Assembly: GCF_001949145.1 (NCBI RefSeq)
Contig: NW_019091356.1
Coordinates: 1,960,022-1,996,692 of the forward strand
DNA: 36,671 nucleotides
DNA from: Acanthaster planci
Taxonomy: Eukaryota; Echinodermata; Asteroidea; Valvatida; Acanthasteridae
Direction of reading: 5' to 3'
Below, one piece after another: positions 12,701 to 23,800 of this stretch. The notes beneath the pieces are model-generated. The model was given only the letters and a program-made list of their open reading frames with translations. It was not told the DNA's origin and did not search any database. Within the stretch, counting starts at the first letter, position 1, and each line of letters starts with the position of its first letter. Position numbers and translations under genes: made by a program.

Positions 12701-15700
12701 GATCAGTTGGATTTGTTCTCTCTAAGAGCATAAAGAATGGTTATGTGCTACGAGGAAATATGCAGAAGAAACTTTACCTTACCATTTCTTAGGGAAAAAA
12801 TCAAGATATCTATGAGCTTACAGACTTTTTGTAGCCACACTGGGTATCTAATCCTCGGTTTATAAACGGTTATTTCACAGCTTAATTCCAAAATATACCG
12901 TCCATATACATCGACTACTGATTGATACCAGATAAAATTTTGCCATAAGATGTAAAACCTTTCCTCGCAACGTTTATTGTCAAGAGGCTTTGAGAAGTGA
13001 ATTCTTGCCCCCCCCCCCAAAAAAAAATGAGTTCCCAATTCACGCAACAGGATAAGCATGGCTCCTTCCTTCATTCGTGCTCAGACCAACTCTGACATTT
13101 CTATCGAGTCGTTTAAGTCACACCACCCAGCGCCCGATCGCGTCTGTAATGAGAAGAAAGAAGATGGGTGCGTCAATAAGAGAGCGCATTTCGAGTCGTG
13201 ACTTCTGAAAGGTCGCGGCGACCCTGGCCTTGGTCTTTTACCTCGAATTACAAGAACTCTAATTTTAGAATACAGAGAGACGTGACTCCAGTTCGCGGTT
13301 TCGGCTCGCGCTTCGTTAAAGATGGCTCATCCTTAAAGTGACATGGAATCGAGATATCTGCTTATATGGGCATGATGATATCGGCAGATTGAGACGGTGT
13401 TTTCTTCGCAGTTGAGAAGAGCGAGGCCTATCCGCCTTTAGCAGAAGCACCCCCTCATCGGTCGAAAAGACCTATGCTGGCGAGGAGTGTATGTTTGTTT
13501 GATCGCGTAGGCCTACGCCATGCATGCATTTCATAGTCGTTCCGTGAACCAGCGAAGTGTGGTGTTTCCCTCTCAGGAGGAACCTCTCTAAAAACATCCC
13601 CCATCTGAAGAGAATTCCTGAGATACCAGTATAACAATGACCAACACAAAAGCGGGGGGGGGTTCTCTCTGTGCCATAATTTGCTTCATATTGGAGCCTC
13701 CGTTGCTATAGGGAAAATCTCGCCCTCTTTTGGTTACACTCGGGGCCCATAGTCGTCACAGCCTGCGACTTGGAAGTTCCTTCGCTATTTGGTTACTCCT
13801 TCAGCAAGCCGTTCAATATTCACAAAGCCTGTCTAGCTGTCCACGTAGGCACACACACAGGTGTAAAGACAGCGACATCTACGTAGGAGTAACATGCGAT
13901 AGACGCCGCATCCCATCAGGGGTGGATTTCACGCTAGAACGGTGATTTTTCTGAATAAAATATTCCGCACCCTATTTAAACAGCCGTGCTAGGTTGCTTG
14001 CAGTGATGTCCTTTCTAAGTGAAACCTCAAATGTTCTCCCTAATGCTGTCTTTCCAACCAATCCACGCAGTCCCATTCATGCATATTACTACGTGTTACG
14101 ACAACACAAACAAGATATAAATACTTGTTTGCTTTTTAAGTGAAAAGAGGATGGTAGCTTTCTAGGTACAGAAACTACTTTTCAAACACTTGTCCAAGAA
14201 ACTGTTTAATATGAAAACCAATTATAGAAACTAAGAAAAAATGGAAAAGTATGATGCATTATTGTATCACAATGATACGGAGACAAGCACTTTACCCTAT
14301 AAATGACATCACGCTTTCGCTTAGCATAAAATCCAAAATGTTGAGATTTATCCCTTGTATACTGTTACAAAGAAGATGGACAGTGATCGTGACGTAAATG
14401 TGCTTTATGTGTTAAAGTCAAAAAAATCCTATGGCTCCTTTAAAATGGTTAAACGTTGAAGGAGACTGCAGGGTTTTCGCTTATACGCCTTGTACGTCCT
14501 GTGATTGACCCATCGAATACCTTGCCTTACCCGGGCGCCCACCCCTTTTCCTTTCGACTCACCACGGCCTGAATATTGTCAGTAAATTTCCTGTAGCTCC
14601 CGTGGGTGAAGCAATCGGGAAATCAGTCCCTTGAACCAAGCCCCCCTTCGTTATACATCGGAACTGCACAGCAAGCAGGTTGCTGGCCTAGTTTCTTATC
14701 GGCGCATTGCAATATCTGCTGATTCAAACATCGTGACGATCGAAGGCTCACGTTGTTCGAGCATTACCCCCTCCACTTTAAAAGTGCTGGATTTGCCGTA
14801 CATCAAGTCGTCACCTTTAACGGAGACCCTGAAAACTCATCACCCTCTTGGTAACAACCCGTGGCCTGATTGTGTCACGTCTGGTTTGGAAACTTTGTTG
14901 GTGCATGCATTTCCTGACCGAAACATACTATCCCGATGATTGATAGTCAAACAAAGACCAAGAAAGTTTATAGTGTGATTAAGCGACCAGTTTTAGATGC
15001 CAGTGCTGCGCTGGCACAACGCTCGTGGACAGTTGGTAGGCGCGTGTTTGTCTCCTCAACCATTAGGGTGCCGTAGTTTGATAAAAACACGCACTCGCAC
15101 CCAGGTATACAGGCCTACTCCACAGTGCAATTTGTACAAAATTCCATTCGGAAACGCAAAGGATTTTGGGAAGGTTGAATTGACCTAACGCGAGCGCAGT
15201 GTTGGTGGTTTCGTGCTTGACGTTAGTATCTGACATCCAACAACTGTGCGCTCTTCTAACCTCCCAACTGAAAATCGTGTCGGGAGAGTGTCATAACATT
15301 ACCCGTACCGAGCGACTTTATGTTCCAAGGGAGAAAAATTCCAACCCACTCATGACAGAAACCATCCAAAAGTTTCCCAAACGATCGTGGAATGATACAT
15401 CGACCAGTTGGCCTCGATATTGACTGATTGTAATGCCCTGTAGAGTTTCAGCGTGACCTTAACTTCGTGACCTTCGCTGGTTACGGAGGAAGATTTTTAT
15501 TGATCCCGATGCACGTCTGGAATCGCTATTTCTAGATGGGATTACCAGTGTAGTTTACTGCAGTTACTGGGGGACTGAAAGACCCTAGATTTTGAGAAAA
15601 CATTCATCGACAAACAGACTGTTGCCTCCTTCTTATAACAGATGAATTAGATGTAGGCCCTACACAGAAGCTCAAGCGAACCGTTAATTTCGAAACTCAG

Positions 15701-17583
15701 CCATCCAACCATGTGGCTCTCAATTATGCAACTATACCCTGCTACACTTTGTATGCCTTCCTTGTATGGCCAAAAGCATGATGAAATCGTTCCTCCGGAA
15801 AAGCAAAGCAAATAAGATTTGGAACGAGAGCACCTTGCTTTTTTTTGCACTTGCTATTGGGACAGATTACCGGCTGCTGTTTAGCTCTATAAGATGGCCT
15901 TTATGTACCTCATACACTGAGGGCGTGGCTGCGTCATACATGTTCCTGCACGTATCGCCGGTTGCATTTCAGAAAGGCAATCGATAATGTCAAATGTATG
16001 AGAAACATTAACGAGATATGGAAATAGCCCAATGACTCACCGCAGGCTATACACGCACGGGCACCCAATAACAACCTGGTCTGTTTACTATGCCGGATCT
16101 CGATTTCTCTTTCCGCACTCGCAAATTGTCCAAACGTGTTCGGAATTGTTGAAAACCTCAGGTCAGGTAATCGTCTAGGAGTCCAGATGGCGGTCCGGTC
16201 CCCTTTGGCCGGACGCGTTCTACACGGTCAAATAAAGGTGTGTCAAGCACCCTATCCGCAGTGAACTCACAGTGATGACATCTGCGTCCTGCATAATACT
16301 GGAGGGATATGACCTTGACCCGAAAGTGGTCAAGTGCAAACAAGGAATGGAATATGGGAAGGCAAGTTATCTTTTGGCGATTCAGATAACACGGACTGAG
16401 CCCTCTATGGAAGTAAACTTTACGAAGTTCAAAATAGTCCTACAATAACCCGTAGAGGGCGGTGTGTATTTTGATAGACGGCGCTATAAACTAAACTTTG
16501 TGATATCCTTTAAGCGTCCAGATGAGTTCACCAGGGATTTTTTTAACCATCTTACGACCACTCAATAATTCAGCGAGCACGTCATTTCAAGGCAGATCTA
16601 TTGGCCAAAAGTAACTGATTTATCAGATCAAAGGACTGTAATCGGTAACTAGGCCAATATAACTCTAAACGTAGTTGAGAGCATGTTGACCACTGTACAC
16701 AACTTTGACCTCTCCTTTCGGCTCAAAAATTAATATATCAATGTAGGCCACTCAAGCTTAAACACATCCAGTATCGATATCATCGTCCTGGCAGTGCCCG
16801 GTATTATGTGTTAACTTATCATACCCCCAATCTTGGTCGGTTTATAAGTTACGAAGTTTCCCTTGATTCCAAAATCCGGGATAGCCTCCGATTCTGCGTC
16901 ATATGACGAGAACTCTCAGTTTATTTGTGTGTGGACGACATTTGTTCTTACAAAGGCTCACACAAAACTATTTGTCGTTACTCTGGATTATTATGAAAAT
17001 GAAAACTGGTGCCAATGTTTGTTCTATCGCCATATATCATTCAACACTAAAAGCTTCTCAAGACGGGAGAGGGTTATTTGGGAAGGGCGCGCCTCCGAGT
17101 CTTAGAAGGGTTGGACTGGCCTTTAAGAAGGGGAAATCAATCCTTAGAAAGTCAATTAGTTTGAAAAAATAGATTTTTTGGTGAGTGAGGGCACTTCCAT
17201 CTTAGACATTCGGTGTTTGAGCTAAGTTTCCTTTTAAAACACTTTTTCCACTTTCAAAACATTGAGAAAAGATTATTATCTCCTCTTGAAAGTTGGATAT
17301 AAGCCAGCACGCCCTCTTGTGGCGAAGGCATTTGCTCCAAGCGAAAGTGCAGCAGCAGGTGCTCAATGGGAAACACTGTGATACTGGCAGGAAGTCTAGT
17401 TTTCAAAAGGAAAAAGATGCTGAATTCGATAAGCCAGGCACAAAGGGACTGGAGTATGAAACTGAAACTAGGGAAAATAGATGTCCCAGGTTGTTGGTCC
17501 ACGAAAAACGAATTCTGGTCTAAAGAATGATAGTTCTGTGGTCGTTGTGAGATTGTTCTGGCCATTCAGAAGGAACATTTTTG
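6701..17583. other. Gene-poor region, no supported gene
   Basis: About 10.9 kb without a recognisable gene. It contains overlapping short open frames on both strands, with the densest patches at about 9.04-9.36 kb and 11.3-12.26 kb, including one open frame of about 150 codons at 11799-12257 (+) that appears to begin at TTG, not ATG. None shows a known motif or an exon join I can defend. There are homopolymer tracts (poly-C/poly-A near 13008-13027) and a 14-bp palindrome at 13505-13518. It may be intergenic or the intron of a gene lying outside the window. Confidence 0.5.
13505..13518. repeat. 14-bp perfect palindrome with TAGGCCTA core
   Basis: GCGTAGGCCTACGC is its own reverse complement. 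Its core octamer recurs at 3782, 32724, 32920 and 33022 in this window. No function can be assigned from sequence alone. Confidence 0.8.
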
Positions 17584-17783
17584 CTGCTCGCCGTCACGCG
17601 TCGCGGTCCGCCGTAGTTTCCGCATCCGGGTGCTGCATATCCACGGCGCTCGAGCGAGCTCCGTTGTTTCGTCGTGTGTCTTGCTTGAGTGTCTTCGGGC
17701 TTCCTTGCTCCCGACGCTGACCCTGTGGTCTGTCTGGCGTCGGTCCGTGGAGAAATGACGCAGATTCTTTGATTAATTCGAAC
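17584..17783 (+). promoter_or_regulatory. CpG-rich promoter and 5' UTR region of the EGF-repeat receptor gene
   Basis: The 200 bases before the receptor ATG are visibly GC- and CpG-rich (CGTCACGCGTCGCGGTCCG and similar) compared with flanking DNA, as expected of a transcription start region or 5' leader. I see no convincing TATA box, so a CpG-type dispersed promoter is more likely. The exact start site cannot be read from sequence. Confidence 0.45.
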
Positions 17784-17881
17784 ATGGCCGTCTTAAAGTC
17801 GAATGAGTGGCTGGTTGCTGCCGAGTTTGTGGTGCTTCTTTCGTTTGTATTTGCTGAACAGGAGAGGTTTTCAATCGAAAG
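17784..17881 (+). CDS. Receptor exon 1: signal peptide
   Basis: The ATG lies in a good context (AACATGG). It encodes residues 1-32 and two bases of codon 33. A hydrophobic core (FVVLLSFVFA) precedes a likely signal-peptidase site before EQERF. The donor is GTGAGT, phase 2. Confidence 0.88.
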
Positions 17882-20800
17882 GTGAGTTTTGTAATCACCC
17901 CGCCCTTTTTTGCACATGTGAGACACAAGTTTTGTTCGATATAATATTACTCAATTGCTGTGGAGAAAAATCTGAACAACAAAAAATCAACCAGTTATTG
18001 GAAAAAATGTTGCATCCTAACTCCACTTCAGCGGTTGTGTACAAAGTCTATGGGGAGTGAAGAGAATGTTCTAAGTACACACTGTATTTTCCAACAACAT
18101 CGGTAAATGTCTCTCAGTACAGAATTCGTGTCTTTACAGCATTTCTGGAATGACTGACCTTTATTGAGATATAATGAGAAAAGTGGAGTCAGGATGTAAC
18201 ATTTTTTCCTAGTTATTTACTAGGACCTGGCAAAGATGCAGTCTTCAGGGTTGAACCTGTCAAATAAACTGTAACCTGTCCAAGTTCTCAGCTTAAGCCT
18301 TTGAATAGAGTCACTTTCCCCCATTTTTATTGATCAACTTGTTTAGATCTATGCCTATAGCCTAACATTAGTGTTTGTTTGCAAGAATAAAGTTTGGTTT
18401 AAAGTTTAATGTAGTAGTTTTGTACTTTGTTCCTAGATCAAGAGTGCAGCGTGCTGTGTGCTCTGGCCCAGCATCTAAAGTCAACCAACGGTGTAGATGG
18501 TCAGGTACGAACACATACGTTTTCATACGTACTTAGCATTAACATTGAGAAACAACACAGTTTTTATGAAAAAATGTCAGATTAATTTGTATCTCAAGTT
18601 TGCCACTTTTATTATGTTGATAAGAAATGCTACTTGTTGGCAGCATTCCAGAAAAAATTAACCACGATAAAACAGTCTTAAATTTTATTTAATGAAATGT
18701 TTGTTTTTTTTGCAACAAAAATCTGCTTTTGTGCAACCACATTTGCCAAATGCTTTCCAACAGAGTACACACCTAGATTGGGCACCAATTTTTATGAATA
18801 ATTGTAGACTTGTGTATAGCTTATTATGCTGTAGTTTTGTTGGAGTACAAAGAATTGGCCATTGGATGAGTGCCAACTCTGTTGCATTTTTGCAGGAAAT
18901 TGGTTTTTTTTTTTTGCCAGGAACTTCCCCATCCTTCAGAATCTATCAGCTTGCTCGTAGAAGTCATCCATTTTTTTTCTTATTTTCCGAAGTATATAAA
19001 ACATACATGTACACTCACTGTGGTGGTTATTGTCATAACTTTTACAATTTCTTTCCCGGGGTATGCCCGTCCTGCTTACAATGCTCATGGACTCTAGTAT
19101 CTTCCTCAATCTTCAAATATCATCCAACTGGTAGTTTTGATAAGGGCTTGGAAGGTTAAAGGTCAGGGCACATTTTAGGGATTTTACCACTGAGGTAGTG
19201 AAGAAAAGTGCCAGGGTTAGACAGCGTGTTGGAATTTTTTTCTTTTCAGAACTTGAGTGTCCGTGCGTGAATGGCGCCTACTGCAATATCTCGTCACATA
19301 ACTGTGAAGTGTGCCAAGTCACCACGACGGTCTGCACGTCTCCTTGCCGGTACCCCTGTCGCAATGGAGGCACCTGTACCTGGGAGACGGGCACCTGCCA
19401 GTGTCTGCCGGAGTTCTGGGGAGTGGACTGCAGCTCACGGAGGGAGGTCCCAGCAGTGGTCACGCCCAGAGTGACTGCCACCATTCACCAACCCGCCCCA
19501 GACCCCTATCCCAGCCCGTCCTGGCCCCGGCCTGGCACAGAGCGTTGCCCAGACCGGCCGTGCCTGAACGGAGGATGGTGCGATGCTGGGACGTGCGTCT
19601 GCCCGAGGGGTTACTACTTGCTGGATTGCAGCCTGTGCATGCCTCGTGAACAGCCGCATAAATGTCTGGACCACTGCGGCCTGGAATGTAAGCGTGGGGA
19701 CTGTCTGACGGAGATCAAGAAATGCCATTGCTCTGTTGGTAAGAGATCCACTTTGGTCTTGAACTCTAAATATATATTCCAGTCACCATGTATCACATAG
19801 CAGATTGCTAGCTTGCATGGAGTTGGACCTGCGGTAGACGTCGTCCTCACTAGATACAAAGAATAAACTTTAGGTTACCAGAGAAAGTTACGTAGGTTCT
19901 GAGAATTTACTGTAAAGAAAACTTAACATTAGTGTCGTCCTTTCCAGAAAACCAGCATTATACACCTGTTTGCCTCTGTGCCCGTATTTCAATTGTTTGG
20001 CTTTTTTTTTCACTTACTGGCACCCTGTGTTTACCACCCTGGATCTGCCTTACAGGAACCATTCAGTTATTTAGTAAAAAAGATGACTTGCTGAAGTAAC
20101 TGACACTAGCAAAAATGTTTGTTGTTTTTCTGGGAAATTGACAGATGTTCCAGGGAACCTTTTAATTTACAGCATGTGCTGACCTTTTAAGAAATGTGTC
20201 TTTTTGAAGGGCCTATTCTCTAAGAATGAAGTCAGCTCAATGCAGAGTGGTAGGTAGAAATCCCATTTGAGCACCTGGTCAACTGTTAATCTGATCTCCT
20301 TCAAACATCCAGATTACACGGGTGAGGATTGCAGCCTGTGCATTCCCGCGGTGGCTTACATGAACTGCACCAACCTCTGCTCGCCGATGTGCATCAACGG
20401 CGCCACCTGCAACTCAGCGACGCGCAAGTGCGAGTGTACGCCCGGGTGGACGGGCGAGAGCTGTGGCCGGCCCTGCCCCCAGGGGACGTTTGGCTTGAAC
20501 TGCCTGGAGCTCTGTCAATGTCCCGTTGGACCCTGCGATCCGGTCACCGGACATTGTCTCTGTGGGCCGGATTCGCAAAACAGCCCCCACTGCACATCGC
20601 CCTGCGACTGTCTCGTGGATGGCGTGTGTTTCTCACAAGCAGACTGTCCCACAGGTAAATTAATCAACAGTTTATCAACCAGGAGTTATCCAGTAATTAC
20701 ATGTCATCTCACGGAGCCTTTATTTCTCCATTTTTAACCTAATTTTTCCCACCATCTTAGGGGTTAGGATTAGTGGCTTCAACAAAAGTCAACCTCAGCA

Positions 20801-23800
20801 GCCATCCACAGAGATGAAGAAATTTTGTTTTGTATAAACACTGTGTTTTCTACAAATATAGGCCATTTGTGTGTATACAAACACTGCTTGACTTTCTCCG
20901 ATCCCACCCGTGCTTTATTTTGGTCCCTTGTATGCATATTTGACCAGACAAGAGTCTACTGTTTCTCCTCCAGTGTGCCGTTGTCTGGGTGAGGTCTGTC
21001 CATATCATGAGTCACAAAAATGTCCTTCATTAAAGGGAATGCGTCAGACCATTGTGCAGGTGTCTGTCGAAAGGTTCACATAGTTTTTTTAGTTCCCCAG
21101 TATTTTGACTGTCACTGGGTTGAATCGGCATATGCTACTTTAAGATAGACAGGTCAGAGAATGTTCCAATCAGAGCAAGACAATGTACAAAACATGTGTG
21201 TCTCACTCTTGCGAGATGAGAAAAAAAATTCGATTTAGAAGTATTCATATCAATTGTGGCTGCTCGCCAGTTCTTTGGGGGAAATGAATACCTTCTCTGT
21301 GCCAGAGGGCTTGGCATTGGATTCGACTTTCCATGATCAAATGACATGGACTTGAAAGAGACAAGGTACCTGACCCGAGACTTTCAACACGCACTTTATA
21401 CTCATTGATTTGAGTAAAGAGAACCTGGTGATGTCAGAACAAATTCTGAGAATGCTTCTACAAATACATGTAGGTGCAAATGCTGAGAATGTCTGCCCTC
21501 TGTGACGACCTTGTGAACAATGACTGGCCTCTATTTGAGAGAGGAACCATTAACCCACAACAGTATTGTAATCAAGACTTTTTTCTGGACGTCGAGGAAC
21601 AAGTCATGTTTTTCGCTAAAGCCCCAGTCAGTGATTCCATCAACAACACTGACCTTAAATCCAAGGACCTTTCTGCCTGGAACATTCCTTGACACTCCAG
21701 TAACCACCACTGTGCCGTAAACAAGTGGAACTGTCTCCATTCTCTAAATGGTGGTAGCATCAATCCCCACACTCCAAGTAAAGGGATGGTGACTTGGTTC
21801 TACCTTCCCATATCCTTCAAAATCTTCCAAACCTATCAGTGGATTTTCAAGGAAGTGGGATGGTTTATAATGCAGGGGCATCAGAAGTTGGGAAAGTGAT
21901 GCTTGTCTCCTGGGAAAAAATATTGAAAAACAATAAAATGAAAAACGGAAGAAGAAAGCCAACTGAGGAAAGGGCATAAAAAGTACCAATTGATTTGAAA
22001 ATACCTTAACCCCTTCCATCTTTGATGGTTTACCAGCTCGCTGCCGACCAGTGCTTGTCCCCTACCCGACGGGTGGTCCGCTCCCCCAGAAAAATGCCTG
22101 TGTTGGGTGATCACATTTCCACTAGCAACCAACTTTTGCCTCATCAAATTGACCTTGTGATCTGATTTCTTTTGGGACAGGGAATGAACAGCCCCCCTCA
22201 GTCCAGACTTTCCTCCCTACCACCGCTGCCGGAAGCCTGCAGGAGCACAATCAATTGCCCGCCGACCAAGCGAAGTCGATGATGACCCTGGTCATCGCCA
22301 CAGCCGCTGGGGCTGCCGGGCTTCTAATTGTCGTAGTGATACTGATTGTCTGCCTGGTGAGAACAAGGCAAAAAAATACAAGGTGAGTGAGTCTCCAAGG
22401 CTCCTGGTTGAGTCGTAAGTTCACCAGGGTTCCAGTTGCATTTATCTGCTAATCAAAAACTGGGCTCACTCAGGCAGCGTACCTTGGTTTGACATAGCCC
22501 TCAGCTAACTTTTGCTTCTCTTGTTCACTTGCTGAGCAGTGTTTTTGACACAGCATCTGCATGAAATAAGTTCCTCAAATATCTTTGTCTAATAGCATCA
22601 ACCCCGTAAATGGTCTTGTGTAATGTACACTCATTCAGTGGTGACTGTCTCTGTCTTCATTTAATCTATAGAATACATGAATTTTTCTTCGATTCACTTT
22701 TTGTGTATCTCTGTACTCTTCTTCAGTGCATAAAACTGTTTGACATGTATTTTGAGCTACGTGAACTGAAAAGTGCTCTTTTTTAAACATTCAAAATGGA
22801 CCAAGCATTTCTGAACAAGTGAGGGCGCTTTTGCTTTGATGTAAATCCAGGAAGACATTGTTCAGTTCGCATGTCTTTATGTTCAAATTGTGAATTTGCT
22901 ATCTGAAACCATTTCGACGAACAGGTTGCTGGCTTGCTTGCTTATTGTCATATATTTACTCAACAATAAATTGCCAAAGCAACTGAAATGTACAATAGCA
23001 GTGTTTAGAAAAATCCAGAAATTTCCTGTGCACAAATCAGTGAAACATTGAGGCTCAGTACCTTGATGACATCATAGTGTTGCTCATGAATATGCAAATA
23101 TGTATTAGCATAAAAACCAAAAAAGGTCCAATAAAATTGGAAAAATGAGGCAAATTGAAACCCACATTGCAATTTCAAGGGATTTAGTAAAATATTTCTA
23201 TTTCATGGTCCCTTTAAAGCAATCCAAGTTTGGCAATGAAGGACACGAACTCTCTAAATGATTGTTTCCTAATGGTTGGCTCATAACAGAAAGTCTTCAA
23301 TTTAAATGAGTGTAAGCCACATGTCATTCCATTGGCACCATGCAATCATTAAGCTATATCCTGCCATCTTTGTATGATGAAAAACAGATGTCAAAACCTC
23401 CAAACATCACATGTCATCGATGGAAGAGGACTGAGTCACAAAGCTCATCTAGCAATTGCTGGCAAATTGATAAACAATACCCTAACATTGGAGGCAAAGC
23501 GTCAAAAGCTTGTGTAGAAACTAGGTGTATGTAAACTCGCATAAAGTTTTCCATACATGCTCAAGGTTTGGGAATAAATATGGGAAGGTTTTGAAACAAG
23601 AAGACAAAACACCCGGAGTTCCCTTTCAATCTACCATGTGGAGGTTTGGTGAAACAGCATGCAACATTGTAAAAGTGTAAAGCAGTTCACCTTTGGGATC
23701 GGGTTACTTCCCCTATTGCTAAATTACTTCCTGTAAAGTTGCCGAAAAACTGTGAAGTCATATGTACAGCTAGGAGTTTCCTATTAGTGATGTGATTCCG

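Noticed and set aside
18692-19159. A plus-strand open frame of 155 codons between receptor exons 2 and 3
   Set aside because: It lies wholly in intron 2, is rich in Phe/Tyr/Leu from T-runs, and the receptor frame joins cleanly across it.
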